DNA of 64,000 nucleotides from Roseomonas populi (GCF_024594815.1 NZ_JANJOU010000009.1:62001-126000), one strand, 5' to 3'. Counted from the stretch's first letter, positions 26,557 to 36,079 are shown. Numbers and translations: made by a program. Notes: generated by a model not told the origin, from the letters alone.

Positions 26557-27612
26557 TCAGGCCGCCGCGGGGAGCGAGGCCATGTCGATGACGAAGCGGT
26601 ACTTCACGTCGGACTTCAGCATCCGCTCATAGGCGGTGTTGATCTCGTCCATCCGGATCATCTCGATGTCCGGCCCGATCCCGTGCTCCGCGCAGAAGTC
26701 CAGCATCTCCTGCGTCTCGGCGATGCCGCCGATGAGGGAGCCGGCGAAGCTCCGCCGCCCCATGATGAGGCTGAACACCTGCACGGGCAGCGGCTTCTCC
26801 GGCGCGCCCACCTGCACCAGCGTCCCGTCCAGTTTCAGCAGGTTCAGGTAGGCATTGATGTCGTGCTCGGCCGCGACGGCATCGATGATGAGGTCGAAGC
26901 TGCCCGCCTCCTTCGCCATCGCCGCCTCGTCGCGGGAGAGGATGACCTCGTGCGCGCCCAGCCGCTTCGCGTCCTCGATCTTGGAGGGCGAGGTGGTGAA
27001 GAGCGCCACCTGGGCCCCGAAGGCCACGGCGAACTTCACAGCCATGTGCCCCAGCCCGCCCAGGCCGACCACGCCCACGCGCTTGCCCGGCCCCGCCTTC
27101 CAGTGGCGCAGCGGGGAGTAGGTGGTGATCCCCGCGCAGAGCAGCGGCGCCGCGGCCGCCGGGTCCAGCCCCTCGGGCACGTGCAGGACGAAGTGCTGGT
27201 CCACCACGATGGCCTTGGAATAGCCGCCGAGGGTGTGGCCGCCCGTGTGCGGGTCCGGGCTGTTGTAGGTGCCCGTCATCCCCTTCTCGCAGAACTGCTC
27301 CATGTCGGCCTTGCAGGCGGCGCATTCCCGGCAGGAATCGACCATGCAGCCCACGCCGACCAGGTCGCCCGCCTTGAAGCGGGTCACGGCGCTGCCCACG
27401 GCCGCCACCCGCCCGACGATCTCGTGCCCGGGCACGCAGGGGTAGAGGGAGGGGCCCCACTCGCTCCGGGCCGTGTGGATGTCGGAGTGGCAGACCCCGC
27501 AATGGGTGATGTCGATCTGGACGTCGGTCGGGCCGGGATCGCGGCGATCGAAGGTGAAGGGGGCGAGCGGCGCCTGGGCCGTCTCGGTGGCGTAGCCGGT
27601 GCAGCGGAGCAT
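26557..27612 (-). CDS. Zinc-dependent NAD(P)-alcohol dehydrogenase (YahK-like)
   Basis: The 351-aa medium-chain dehydrogenase has catalytic zinc ligands in HCGVCHSDIH and GHE, a structural zinc site of four Cys (CRECAACKADMEQFC), and a nucleotide fold VGVVGLGGLGHMAVKFA. The sequence THCGVCHSDIHTARSEWG and KRVGVVGLGGLGHM places it with the YahK/cinnamyl-alcohol-dehydrogenase group, which reduces a broad range of aldehydes with NADPH. ATG 27612 begins MLRCTGYATET, as in this group; longer upstream starts are discounted. An inverted repeat lies 116 bp upstream of the start. Confidence 0.92.
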   Translation of the reverse strand: MLRCTGYATETAQAPLAPFTFDRRDPGPTDVQIDITHCGVCHSDIHTARSEWGPSLYPCVPGHEIVGRVAAVGSAVTRFKAGDLVGVGCMVDSCRECAACKADMEQFCEKGMTGTYNSPDPHTGGHTLGGYSKAIVVDQHFVLHVPEGLDPAAAAPLLCAGITTYSPLRHWKAGPGKRVGVVGLGGLGHMAVKFAVAFGAQVALFTTSPSKIEDAKRLGAHEVILSRDEAAMAKEAGSFDLIIDAVAAEHDINAYLNLLKLDGTLVQVGAPEKPLPVQVFSLIMGRRSFAGSLIGGIAETQEMLDFCAEHGIGPDIEMIRMDEINTAYERMLKSDVKYRFVIDMASLPAAA

Positions 27613-27727
27613 GGGAATCGGTCCTCGGAGGGCGAGCGGGGCCGGGCCCCGCCAGTTCAATGGATCTTGGACGCCGCCGCCACATAGGGCGCCTGCACCG
27701 CCCTGCCGAGGGGGGAGGCGGCGCAAA

Positions 27728-27759
27728 AACATAGTTCCTTCAATATGTTATACAGTAAC
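27728..27759. repeat. Overlapping inverted repeats in the yahK-like/cvpA divergent region
   Basis: AACATA (27728-27733) and TATGTT (27744-27749) form inverted arms with a 10-bp spacer. GTTA/TAAC (27747-27759) forms a second dyad overlapping the right arm. The stretch is AT-rich in a GC-rich genome and lies 116 bp upstream of the alcohol dehydrogenase, which is a common place for an HxlR-, TetR- or LysR-type operator. The binding protein is unknown. Confidence 0.4.
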
Positions 27760-27869
27760 GCTCCGGTTCCGCCGCGCCGCCGTCATGGCGCTGCAACATG
27801 CCTCCCCCGCAAGGCCCGGGGCGGCTACCGCGTGACGCCGCGCCGCAGCATCGTTATATCCGGCCCCCG

Positions 27870-28448
27870 ATGACCTGGGTCGACGCTGTTTTCCTCGCCG
27901 TGGTCGCCATATCCGGCGTCATCGGCTACATGCGCGGCCTGATCCGCGAAGTGCTGGGCGTGGGCGCCTGGATCGGCGCCATCCTCTTCGCCTTCTACAT
28001 GCTGGAAGGCACGCGCCACGCCTTCAACGGCGTTTTCCCGGAGAAGTGGACGGCCACCGCGCCCTGGCTGGTGGATGTCGCCGCCCTCGCCGCCGTCTTC
28101 ATCGTCACTCTCATCGTCCTGAAGATCCTGATTGCCCTGATTGCCGGGCTGGTGCGGAATTCAATTATCGGGGGCGTGGACCGCGCGCTGGGCATCGTCT
28201 TCGGCATCGGGCGGGGTGTAGTCGTCATCCTCGTTGCCTATATCGCGGCCGGAGCCTTCGTCCCGGACACGTCCATCTGGCCGGAGCCGGTCCGCCAGGC
28301 CCGCTTCCTGCCCTCCATCGCCGATGGGGCTGCCTGGCTCAACGAGCAGCTGCCCGCCCAGTACCGCCCCCGCCTGCCCGATCCGCCCAGCGGCCGGGCA
28401 CCCACCGCCGAGGAACTGTTGCGGCCCCCTGCGCGCAACCGGATCTGA
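27870..28448 (+). CDS. cvpA: CvpA family membrane protein
   Basis: The 192-aa product has four hydrophobic helices and the CvpA signature MTWVDAVFLAVVAISGVIGYMRGLIREVLGVGAWIGA at the N-terminus, then NSIIGGVDRALGIVFGIGRG. CvpA is an inner-membrane protein needed for colicin V production in E. coli and for envelope stress tolerance elsewhere; its molecular role is not settled. It is 5 bp upstream of purF, the classical gene order. ATG 27870 is chosen because it begins the conserved N-terminus. Confidence 0.93.
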   Translation: MTWVDAVFLAVVAISGVIGYMRGLIREVLGVGAWIGAILFAFYMLEGTRHAFNGVFPEKWTATAPWLVDVAALAAVFIVTLIVLKILIALIAGLVRNSIIGGVDRALGIVFGIGRGVVVILVAYIAAGAFVPDTSIWPEPVRQARFLPSIADGAAWLNEQLPAQYRPRLPDPPSGRAPTAEELLRPPARNRI

Positions 28449-28453
28449 TCGCC

Positions 28454-29932
28454 ATGACCGAGATCACGACCAACCCGTTCGACACCGAGGACGACGCCTT
28501 CCACGAGGAATGCGGCGTCTTCGGCGTCTGGAATGCTCCGGACGCCGCCGCGCTCACCGCCCTCGGCCTCCACGCGCTCCAGCACCGGGGGCAGGAGGCG
28601 TCCGGCATCGTCAGCCATGGCGAGAAGGGCTTCCGCTCCCACAAGGGCCTGGGCCTGGTAGGCGACATCTTCGGCGATGCGCGCGTCATCGCCTCCCTGC
28701 CCGGCCGTGCCGCGGTGGGCCACAACCGCTACGCCACGGCGGGCGAGACGGCGCTGCGCAATGTCCAGCCCCTCTACGCGGACTTCGCCTTCGGCGGCCT
28801 GGCGGTGGCGCATAACGGCAACCTGACCAATGCGCTGGCACTGCGCCGCCAGCTCGTCCGCCGCGGCTGCCTCTTCCAGTCCTCCACGGATTCCGAGGTC
28901 TTCGTCCACCTCATCGCCATCTCCCTCTATGCCACGGTGCAGGACCGGCTGATCGACGCGCTGAAGCAGGTGGACGGCGCTTACTCCCTGGTGGCGCTGC
29001 ACGATGGCGCCATGATGGGCGTGCGCGACCCCAACGGCGTCCGCCCGCTGGTGCTCGGCCGTCTGGGCGCGGACCAGAACAACGCCTGGGTCCTGGCGAG
29101 CGAGACCTGCGCGCTCGACATCGTCGGCGCCGAGTTCGTGCGGGACGTGGAGCCCGGCGAGATCGTGGTGATCGACGACACCGGCGTCCGCAGCGTGAAG
29201 CCCTTCGCCAACACCGCGAACCGCTTCTGCATCTTCGAGTACATCTACTTCGCCCGCCCGGACTCCGTGGTGGAGGGCACGCCCGTCTACGAGAGCCGCA
29301 AGCGCATCGGGGCGGAGCTGGCGCGCGAGAGCGGGGTGGAGGCGGACGTGATCGTCCCCGTGCCCGATTCCGGCGTGCCGGCGGCCATGGGCTATGCGCA
29401 GGAGGCGGGCATCCCCTTCGAGCTGGGGATCATCCGCAACCACTATGTCGGCCGCACCTTCATCGAGCCGACGGACAACATCCGCCACCTCGGGGTGAAG
29501 CTGAAGCACTCCGCCAACCGCGCCGCCATCGAGGGCAAGCGGATCATCCTGGTGGACGATTCCATCGTGCGCGGCACCACGAGCAAGAAGATCGTGGAGA
29601 TGATGCGCCAGGCCGGCGCGGCGGAGGTCCACATGCGCATCTCCTCCCCCCCGACCACGCATTCCTGCTTCTACGGCATCGACACGCCGGAACGGGACAA
29701 GCTGCTCGCCTCCAACCACAGCGTGGAGGAGATGGCGCGCATCATCGGCGCGGACAGCCTCGCCTTCATCTCGCTGGACGGCCTCTACCGGGCGCTCGGC
29801 CGCAAGGGCCGGGACGCGAAGGACCCAGGCTACTGCGACGCCTGCTTCACGGGCGACTACGCCATCCCGCTCACCGACCTCGTCGGCCACAAGGAGCGCG
29901 AGCCGGCCCTGCTGGCGCTGAACGGCGTATGA
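28454..29932 (+). CDS. purF: Amidophosphoribosyltransferase
   Basis: The 492-aa product catalyses the first step of purine synthesis: PRPP plus glutamine to 5-phosphoribosylamine. It has a 19-residue propeptide (MTEITTNPFDTEDDAFHEE) removed to expose Cys20 of CGVFGVW as the N-terminal nucleophile. The glutaminase domain contains HNRYATAGET and VAHNGNLTN. The phosphoribosyltransferase domain has the PRPP loop RIILVDDSIVRGTTSKKIV. Cysteines of a possible [4Fe-4S] cluster (CIFEYIYF, SCFYG, YCDACFTGDY) are present, as in the Bacillus-type enzyme. It overlaps the following SDR gene by 4 bp. Confidence 0.97.
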   Translation: MTEITTNPFDTEDDAFHEECGVFGVWNAPDAAALTALGLHALQHRGQEASGIVSHGEKGFRSHKGLGLVGDIFGDARVIASLPGRAAVGHNRYATAGETALRNVQPLYADFAFGGLAVAHNGNLTNALALRRQLVRRGCLFQSSTDSEVFVHLIAISLYATVQDRLIDALKQVDGAYSLVALHDGAMMGVRDPNGVRPLVLGRLGADQNNAWVLASETCALDIVGAEFVRDVEPGEIVVIDDTGVRSVKPFANTANRFCIFEYIYFARPDSVVEGTPVYESRKRIGAELARESGVEADVIVPVPDSGVPAAMGYAQEAGIPFELGIIRNHYVGRTFIEPTDNIRHLGVKLKHSANRAAIEGKRIILVDDSIVRGTTSKKIVEMMRQAGAAEVHMRISSPPTTHSCFYGIDTPERDKLLASNHSVEEMARIIGADSLAFISLDGLYRALGRKGRDAKDPGYCDACFTGDYAIPLTDLVGHKEREPALLALNGV

Positions 29933-30636
29933 GCCAGCCGGTCCAGGGGCCCCTCTCCGGACGGGTCGCCCTCGTCACCGGCGCCTCCCGCGGGATCGGC
30001 GCTGCCACGGCGGTGGAGCTGGCGCGCCTCGGCGCCCACCTCGTGCTGACAGGCCGCAGCCAGGGCGGGCTGGAGGAGACGGACGATGCCGTCCGGGCCC
30101 TCGGGGGCTCCGCCACCCTCCTCCCCTTCGACCTGGCGAAGGACGGGGACAAGCTGGACCCGCTCGGGCCTTCCATCGTGGAGCGCTTCGGGCGGCTGGA
30201 CATCCTGGTTCACGCGGCGGGCGTGCTGGGCACCCTCACCCCCGTCTCCCACATCACCCCGAAGGACTGGGCCGACGTGGTGGCGGTGAACATGACCGCC
30301 GCTTGGCGCCTGATCCGCACGCTGGACCCACCGCTCCGCGCCTCCGACGCCGGGCGGGCCGTAATCCTCACCACGGACCGGGCGCGGCATCCCAGGCCCT
30401 ACTGGGGCGCCTACGGCGCCACCAAGGCGGGGCTGGAGCACCTGGTGCAGACCTGGGCCCAGGAGGTCGCGGCCACCCCGCTGCGGGTGCTGCTGCACGA
30501 TCCCGGCCCGGTGAATACCCGCCTGCGCGGCACCGCCATGCCGGGCGAGGACCCCGCCAGCATCGCCCAGCCGGCCGATGTGGCGCCCGCCATCGCAGCG
30601 CTCTGCCTGCCCGGAGAGGCGGCCCGGGCAGCCTAG
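29929..30636 (+). CDS. Short-chain dehydrogenase/reductase coupled to purF
   Basis: The 235-aa SDR has TGASRGIG, the catalytic Tyr-x-x-x-Lys in YGATK, and an HAAG motif in place of NNAG (LVHAAGVLG). The active-site Ser position reads ILTTDRAR, so a Thr may replace Ser. The pattern is close to the YciK-like oxidoreductases. The substrate is unknown. The ATG overlaps the purF stop (ATGA), so it forms the third gene of a cvpA-purF-SDR unit. Confidence 0.9.
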   Translation: MSQPVQGPLSGRVALVTGASRGIGAATAVELARLGAHLVLTGRSQGGLEETDDAVRALGGSATLLPFDLAKDGDKLDPLGPSIVERFGRLDILVHAAGVLGTLTPVSHITPKDWADVVAVNMTAAWRLIRTLDPPLRASDAGRAVILTTDRARHPRPYWGAYGATKAGLEHLVQTWAQEVAATPLRVLLHDPGPVNTRLRGTAMPGEDPASIAQPADVAPAIAALCLPGEAARAA

Positions 30637-30661
30637 CCGGACAGGGTCCCGTCGCGCGGCG

Positions 30662-31633
30662 CTAGGGCTCCTGCCGCGCGACGAGGATGTTGCGCACGCC
30701 CGCCCCGCTCTCCGCGGCCAGCACATCCGCTTCTACCGGCGTCAAGCCCGAATCGAAGCCGATGTTCCAGAAGCGGAAGCCCAGGCCGCGCAGCAGGCCC
30801 ACCGTTTCCGCCGGCCCCACGCCCTGGGCCGCCATCATCCCCGGGGCGAACTCCATCATGATCCGCACCTCGGGCGAGCGGGCGAGCAGTTCCCGCATCC
30901 CGCGCAGGGCGTGCCCCTCGTGCCCCTCCACGTCCATCTTCACGAGGTCCAGGCGGAAGCCGGGATCGGGGAACAGCCGGTCCAGCACCGCCACCCGGCA
31001 GGGCCGCCCCGTCGCCGTCGATCCCGGCGGCAGCACATGCCCGCCGCCCGGCCAATCGATGTTGAAGGCGAGCTGCACCTCCCCTTCCGTGTCGCCCACC
31101 GCCATTTCGTGCAGGGTCACGCGCTCCGCGAAGCCATTCACGGAGATGGAGCGGCGCAGCAGCTCGCAGAGCCGGGGGTTCGGCTCGAAGGCGTGCACGC
31201 GGGCGTCCTTCGCGCCGCCGAGGATGCTGTAGACGCCGAGATTGGCCCCGATATCGAGAACGGTCGCGCCCGGCCGCACCAGCCGCTCGAACAGGGCAGT
31301 GTAGCCCGTCTCCCAGATGCCGTGGACCATCAGGTGGGGCGCGATGTCGATGCCCCGCGTGTCCACGAAGAGCATGTGCCGGCCGTGCAGCAGCGTGAGG
31401 GCCGTGTGGTCGCCCAGGTAGTTGGACTGGGTGTGGTGCAGCGGATGGGTGCGCTGCGCGAAGTATGCGGTGACCTCCTCCACCCGGCGGGAGAGGCGCT
31501 CCAGCTTCTCCTCCGCCGCAAGCGCCCGCCGGGTCAGCGCGTTGTCCATCTCCGTAATCCGGCGCAGCAGCGCCTGCTCCCCGGCCGTGGGCCCCCGCCG
31601 GAGGGATCGGAACAGGGAGCGTATCCGGGGCAT
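30662..31633 (-). CDS. FkbM family methyltransferase
   Basis: The 323-aa product has an N-terminal coiled-coil stretch (about 15-60: TAGEQALLRRITEMDNALTRRALAAEEKLERLSRRVEEV). A Rossmann SAM-binding domain follows with motif I VLDIGANLGVYSI, HAFEPNP, and LVKMDVEGHE, typical of FkbM. These enzymes O-methylate sugars, polyketides or lipids. The coiled coil suggests attachment to a glycan-synthesis complex or a partner, as seen in LPS-linked family members. It is convergent with the SDR. Confidence 0.88.
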   Translation of the reverse strand: MPRIRSLFRSLRRGPTAGEQALLRRITEMDNALTRRALAAEEKLERLSRRVEEVTAYFAQRTHPLHHTQSNYLGDHTALTLLHGRHMLFVDTRGIDIAPHLMVHGIWETGYTALFERLVRPGATVLDIGANLGVYSILGGAKDARVHAFEPNPRLCELLRRSISVNGFAERVTLHEMAVGDTEGEVQLAFNIDWPGGGHVLPPGSTATGRPCRVAVLDRLFPDPGFRLDLVKMDVEGHEGHALRGMRELLARSPEVRIMMEFAPGMMAAQGVGPAETVGLLRGLGFRFWNIGFDSGLTPVEADVLAAESGAGVRNILVARQEP

Positions 31634-31712
31634 CGCGAATCCTCTCGGCGGCCGGCGCAGGCTAGCCCGTCCCGGAAACCGAAGGCCACCCGCCCGCGTC
31701 GGCCATCCCGGG

Positions 31713-33071
31713 TCAGCCCTCGGCGTCGTCCGCGTAGGGGTTCTCCGTGCCGCGCGTGTTCAGGCGGATCGGCACGCCCGGCATGTCGAAGGCATCGCGG
31801 AAGGAGTTGGTGAGATAGCGGCGGTAATCCTCCGGCATCTGCTCCGCCCGCGTGCCGAACACCACCAGTGTCGGCGGCCGCGCCTTCGGCATGGTGGCAT
31901 AGCGCAGCTTCAGCCGCTTGCCGTTCACCAGCGGCGGGGCGTGGCGCTCCAGCGCGTGCTCGAACCAGCGGTTCAGCGCGCCCGTGGGGATCCGGCGGTT
32001 CCAGAGGGCGTAGGCTTCCCGCACCGCGGGCATCAAATTCTCCACCCCCCTGCCCGTGGCGGCCGAGAGCGGCACGATGAAGACGCCCTTCAACTGCGCG
32101 AGGGAGGCGGTCAGCACGTCCTCCAGCCGGCGGCGGGCGGCGTTCCGCTCCTCCACCGCGTCCCACTTGTTGAAGGCGATCACCACGCCACGTCCCTCGC
32201 GCTCGGCCAGGCGCGCGATTCGCAGGTCCTGCTCGTCCATGCCTTGCACGGCGTCGATCACCAGCACCGCCACCTCGCACTCCTTCAGCGCGGCGATGGT
32301 GGCGGCGGTGGACATCTGCTCCAGCGCCTGGGTGATGCGGGCGCGGCGGCGCAGCCCGGCGGTGTCCACGAGCCGCACGGGCTTGCCCGTCTCGTCGTTC
32401 CACTGCACGGCCACCGAATCGCGAGTCAGGCCGGGCTCGGGGCCGGTGATCATCCGCTCCTCGCCCAACAGGGCGTTCAGCAGGGTGGACTTGCCGGCGT
32501 TCGGGCGGCCCACGATTGCCAGGCGCAGCGGGCGGTTCTCGTCCGCCTCGTCCTCTTCATCCTCCTCGGGCGGCTCCGGCGGCAGAGCCTCGCGGATCTC
32601 GTCGTGCAACTCGCCCATGCCGTCGCCGTGCTCGGCCGAGACGAGCAGGGGGGAGCCGAGGCCCAGCTCATAGGCCTCCAGCGCGCGGGCGGCGCCCTCC
32701 CGCCCCTCCGCCTTGTTGGCCAGCAGCAGCACGGGCTTGCCGTGGCGGCGCAGCCACTGGGCGAAGGACCGGTCGGCCGGGGTGAGGCCCGCCCGCACAT
32801 CCACCACGAAAAGAACGAGGTCCGCCGCCTTCAGCGCGGCTTCCGAGGAGGCGCGCATGCGGCCGGGGATGGTGTCGGGCGCCGCCTCCTCCAGCCCGGC
32901 CGTGTCGATCAGCAGGACATCGCGCCCGGCGATGCGGGCCACGGTCTCCTTGCGGTCGCGGGTGACGCCGGGCGTGTCGTCCACGATGGCGATGCGCCGC
33001 CCGGCGAGGCGGTTGAACAGGGTGGACTTGCCCACATTGGGGCGGCCCATGACGGCGATACGGGGAAGCAT
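31713..33071 (-). CDS. der: Ribosome assembly GTPase Der (EngA)
   Basis: The 452-aa product has two tandem GTPase domains, each with its own P-loop: GRPNVGKS (residues 8-15) and GRPNAGKS (about 188-195). DTPG-type G3, NKAEG and NKWD G4 motifs are present, and a KH-like C-terminal domain ends [12 protein letters not shown]. Der assembles the 50S subunit. An acidic linker (PPEEDEEDE) joins the domains. ATG 33071 starts [15 protein letters not shown]. It lies downstream of the bamB-like and yfgM-like genes in the same order as E. coli yfgM-bamB-der. Confidence 0.96.
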   Translation of the reverse strand: MLPRIAVMGRPNVGKSTLFNRLAGRRIAIVDDTPGVTRDRKETVARIAGRDVLLIDTAGLEEAAPDTIPGRMRASSEAALKAADLVLFVVDVRAGLTPADRSFAQWLRRHGKPVLLLANKAEGREGAARALEAYELGLGSPLLVSAEHGDGMGELHDEIREALPPEPPEEDEEDEADENRPLRLAIVGRPNAGKSTLLNALLGEERMITGPEPGLTRDSVAVQWNDETGKPVRLVDTAGLRRRARITQALEQMSTAATIAALKECEVAVLVIDAVQGMDEQDLRIARLAEREGRGVVIAFNKWDAVEERNAARRRLEDVLTASLAQLKGVFIVPLSAATGRGVENLMPAVREAYALWNRRIPTGALNRWFEHALERHAPPLVNGKRLKLRYATMPKARPPTLVVFGTRAEQMPEDYRRYLTNSFRDAFDMPGVPIRLNTRGTENPYADDAEG

Positions 33072-33120
33072 GGGCGGCAAGAGCACCGCCCACGCGCCAG
33101 GGTCAAGCTCGGTGTGGGGT

Positions 33121-34467
33121 TCAGGCCCCGCGCAGGGCCACCAGCACCCCGTCATCGGTGACGAGATAGACGGTCCCGCCCACCGCGATCATCGGCAGGG
33201 AGGCACCGCCGGGCAGGCGGATACGGCCGGCGACCTTGCCCTCCGCCGGGTCCACCAGCAGCAGCTCGCCGAGAGAGGAGGGCACAAGGATGCGCCCGCC
33301 CGCCACCAGCGGCCCGCCGAAAGTGGCCGGGTTGCGCCGGCGGTCACGGGCGGAGCGCTCGTCCAGCACGGTCAGCCAGCGCACGCGCCCGTCGGCACGA
33401 CCCATGGCCACCAGTTGGTTCTCCGGCGTGACGAGGAAGATCCAGTCTCCGGCCACGGCGGGGGTGTGACTGCTGCCGACATCCCGCTCCCACAGGCGGC
33501 GGCCGGCGCGCAGGTCCACCATCAGCGTGTTGCCGGCCTGGCCCGTGGCGACCACGCGGCCATCATCGATCACCGGCAGCCCGGAGATGCCGGATAGCTC
33601 GCCGAGCGTCCCGGCCCGCCCGTCCGGGCCGCTGGCGGCGAGGCTCTCCGTCCAGACCACCCGGCCATCCGCGGTGCGCAGCGCCGCCAGTTCGCCGGAG
33701 GGGAAGCCGGCCACCACCGTCTCGCCCTCCACCGCCGGCGCGGGCAGGCCCAGCGGCACGGCCCCCACCGGAGATCCGCGGTAGGTCCAGAGATTGCGCC
33801 CGTCCTCGGTGGAGAGGGCGAGGAGCTGGTTCTCCACCGTCGGCACGAAGATGCGGCCCGCCGCGACCGTGATCCCGCCCCGCGTCGGCGCGGGGACAGA
33901 GGCGCGCCAGCGGACCTCCCCGGTGCCGGGATCCATCGCCAGCACCTCCGCCATGCCGGTGGCGGCGTAGAGCGTGCCGTCGCTGAGGGAGAGGCCGGCG
34001 CCCACCGCGCCCGCGTTGTCCTTCTCTGGCGTCGTCTCCCGCGTCCAGCGCCTGCCGCCGGAGCCGGCATCGAAGGCCGTGACGGTGCCGAAGGCATCCG
34101 CCGTGAAAACCGTGCCGTTGGCCAGGATCGGCCCGCTGGTGATGCGGCGGCGGTAGGAGGAGCCGGTGCCGATGCCCGCACGCCAAGCCTCGCGCAGCCC
34201 CTCGCCCGCCAGGGCATGGCCGGGGTCGTGCGCCAGGTTGCCGCCGGCCTGGGGCCATTCCGCCAGGGCGGTGGGGGCCGGCAGGCTCACGGGCTGCCCG
34301 GCTAGGGCGGGATCCACCTCGATGTCGCGGTCCGCCTGGATGAGAGGCAGGCGCTCGCCCGGAAGCGGGGTCTTGCTCTCGCCGAAGATGCTGTCGATCG
34401 TCTCGCAGCCCGAGAGGGCGAGGGCGCCGCCGCCCAGGAGAAGCGCGCGGCGGGAGGGAGAGGTCAT
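33121..34467 (-). CDS. bamB: BamB-like PQQ-repeat beta-propeller lipoprotein
   Basis: The 448-aa product has a lipoprotein signal peptide ending LALSGC (Cys about 21), so it is probably anchored to the outer membrane. The body is an eight-bladed propeller of PQQ-like repeats with recurring WTR/WRA/W..R blade motifs ([52 protein letters not shown]). BamB helps the BAM complex insert outer-membrane proteins. Its position between yfgM-like and der supports the assignment. ATG 34467 is chosen over a start eight codons upstream because it begins the signal peptide. Confidence 0.88.
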   Translation of the reverse strand: MTSPSRRALLLGGGALALSGCETIDSIFGESKTPLPGERLPLIQADRDIEVDPALAGQPVSLPAPTALAEWPQAGGNLAHDPGHALAGEGLREAWRAGIGTGSSYRRRITSGPILANGTVFTADAFGTVTAFDAGSGGRRWTRETTPEKDNAGAVGAGLSLSDGTLYAATGMAEVLAMDPGTGEVRWRASVPAPTRGGITVAAGRIFVPTVENQLLALSTEDGRNLWTYRGSPVGAVPLGLPAPAVEGETVVAGFPSGELAALRTADGRVVWTESLAASGPDGRAGTLGELSGISGLPVIDDGRVVATGQAGNTLMVDLRAGRRLWERDVGSSHTPAVAGDWIFLVTPENQLVAMGRADGRVRWLTVLDERSARDRRRNPATFGGPLVAGGRILVPSSLGELLLVDPAEGKVAGRIRLPGGASLPMIAVGGTVYLVTDDGVLVALRGA

Positions 34468-34483
34468 CGCGTCGCGGGTCCTT

Positions 34484-35137
34484 TCACGCACTCGGAAGCT
34501 GCGCCATCACGCGGGCGGCGCGGTCGCGCAGCGCCTGCGGGGCCGTCGCGTCGTCCGCCAGCCCCTGCAGGATGCGCCGCGCCTCCGCCGTATTGCCCTG
34601 CCGGACAGCCACCAGCGCCTGCAGCTCGCGGGCGGAGGCGCGCCAGGGGCTGGAATCGCCCGCCAGCGGCGCGATGCGGGAGGCCAGGGTGGCGGGGTCC
34701 TGCGTGTCCAGGCCGTGCAGCACCCAGTTCAGGCTCGCCAGGTCGCGGTAGAGGGGATCGGCGGAGCTGTCCCCCGCCACCGCGTCCCACTCGGCCAGCG
34801 CACCGGGCAGGTCGCCCGTCTCGGACTTCAGCGCGGCGGCGCGCAGCCGGGCCAGGGTGCGATAGCCGCCCGGCGCCTGGGCCGCGATCGAATCGAACTT
34901 GCCGGCGGCGGCCTTCAGGTCGGCGCCCTGCGCCTCCGTCTCCCGATGGACGATGAGGAAGGCATCCGCCGCGGCCTCGGATTCGCGGTTCTGATACCAG
35001 CGCCAGCCCTGCCAGCCGCCGACCGCGAGCACAGCCAGCAGCGCCAGCGCGGCGAAAGCCCCGCCATAGCGCATCCCGAGCTGCCGGGCGCGCTCGGCGC
35101 GCAGATCCTCCTGCACCTCGTCGAAGATATCGGGCAC
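34484..35137 (-). CDS. YfgM-like TPR membrane protein
   Basis: The 217-aa product starts with GTG, preceded by a good AAGGA ribosome binding site. It has a cytosolic N-terminus (VPDIFDEVQEDLRAERA), one membrane helix (YGGAFAALALLAVLAVGGWQGW), and a periplasmic domain of TPR-like repeats (LARLRAAALKSETGDLPGALAEWDAVA, LQALVAVRQGNTAEARRILQGLA). This matches the YfgM/tetratricopeptide family that works with SecYEG and periplasmic chaperones. It is 16 bp upstream of bamB on the same strand. Confidence 0.85.
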   Translation of the reverse strand: MPDIFDEVQEDLRAERARQLGMRYGGAFAALALLAVLAVGGWQGWRWYQNRESEAAADAFLIVHRETEAQGADLKAAAGKFDSIAAQAPGGYRTLARLRAAALKSETGDLPGALAEWDAVAGDSSADPLYRDLASLNWVLHGLDTQDPATLASRIAPLAGDSSPWRASARELQALVAVRQGNTAEARRILQGLADDATAPQALRDRAARVMAQLPSA

Positions 35138-35255
35138 GCGGGTTCCTTTTCCCCCTATGGGCCGCGGCGAACCGGCCCCGGCCAACGGGCAGTCGGGGCC
35201 GGGGTATAGCGGGCGCGTCACGGGGCGTTAAGCCCGGCGCGTGTTTCATGGGGCC

Positions 35256-35615
35256 ATGTTGCGCCCCGCCCACCTCCTCCTGCTCCTCCCGCTGCTCCTC
35301 GGCGCCCTGCCGGGGTGTGAGGCGGTGGTGCCCATCGCCGCCGCGAACGGCGTCTCCCTCATGCTCACCGGCCGGGCCGTGCCCGACCTCGTCATCTCCG
35401 GCGTCTCCGGGCGGGACTGCTCCATCGCCTATCTCGACGCCGGGGAGCGCTACTGCCGGCCGGAGGAAGTGGAAGTGGAGCAGCCCCGCTGCACCCGCAG
35501 CCTCGGCGCGGTGGATTGCTGGGCGGGCCCCGTGCCGGGCAACCCGCCGCCCCGGAACGTGGGGGAGGCCAGGCCCGGCACTCCGCGCGAACCCTGGCCG
35601 GAACGACTGCTCTAG
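35256..35615 (+). CDS. Small predicted lipoprotein
   Basis: The 119-aa product begins with a hydrophobic signal and a lipobox LPGC, so it is probably a lipid-anchored envelope protein. The mature part has four further cysteines (DCSIAYLD, YCRPEE, RCTRSLGAVDCW), which may form disulfides in the periplasm. The tail is Pro/Arg-rich. No family is certain. It is divergent from the yfgM-like gene. ATG 35256 is preferred over GTG 15 bp upstream. Confidence 0.7.
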   Translation: MLRPAHLLLLLPLLLGALPGCEAVVPIAAANGVSLMLTGRAVPDLVISGVSGRDCSIAYLDAGERYCRPEEVEVEQPRCTRSLGAVDCWAGPVPGNPPPRNVGEARPGTPREPWPERLL

Positions 35616-35627
35616 GAGCCGAAACAA

Positions 35628-35661
35628 GGGCTTGAACCTTGATTTTCCCGGGTTCAATCCC
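35628..35661. terminator. Hairpin after the lipoprotein gene
   Basis: GGGCTTGAACC (35628-35638) and GGTTCAATCCC (35651-35661) are inverted arms of 11 bp with one mismatch and a 12-nt loop, starting 12 bp after the stop codon. No U-tract follows. It may be a terminator or a processed 3' end. The right arm mimics a tRNA T-loop but there is no tRNA. Confidence 0.4.
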
Positions 35662-35734
35662 ATCTCCAGGGCCTGCGCGGCGCCCGGTCGCCCCCCTTCA
35701 TATCCTCCTGTTTCAAACCGACGAGACCTGATCC

Positions 35735-36079
35735 ATGGCCCGATCGCCCGCCGCGGCGCCCCGGCGCGCCCCTTCCCCGACGCGCGCCGCCTTCAACCGC
35801 CTCTCCACCGTGCTCCAGCGCGGCGCCACCCCGGACCGGATGGTGCGGGAGGTGGACGCAGTGGTGGACGACCTGCGCGAGGGCGCCGAGGCGGAGGACC
35901 TGCGGAACTGGCTGGAGGAGCTGCGCGACGGCTTCACCGAGGCGGCTGAGGCCGCCGCCGAGGCCGTGGACGAGGTGGATTCGAGCGAGAAGGCCGCCCG
36001 CCGCCATGCGGAGAATGCGGCCCAGGCCATGGCCGCGATCCGCGACGCCTTCGCGCGCCACCTGGAAGCGGCGGCCTGA
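35735..36079 (+). CDS. Helical hypothetical protein, 114 aa
   Basis: The product has a disordered Ala/Pro/Arg N-terminus and then a long helical, charged region (DRMVREVDAVVDDLREGAEAEDLRNW, ELRDGFTEAAEAAAEAVDEVDSS) likely to form a coiled coil. No family is recognised. It stands alone between the lipoprotein and the glycoside hydrolase-like gene on the same strand. Codon use is normal for the window. Confidence 0.6.
   Translation: MARSPAAAPRRAPSPTRAAFNRLSTVLQRGATPDRMVREVDAVVDDLREGAEAEDLRNWLEELRDGFTEAAEAAAEAVDEVDSSEKAARRHAENAAQAMAAIRDAFARHLEAAA

Noticed and set aside
35651-35661. tRNA-like GGTTCAATCC sequence
   Set aside because: No acceptor, D or anticodon stems surround it; it is the right arm of a hairpin.
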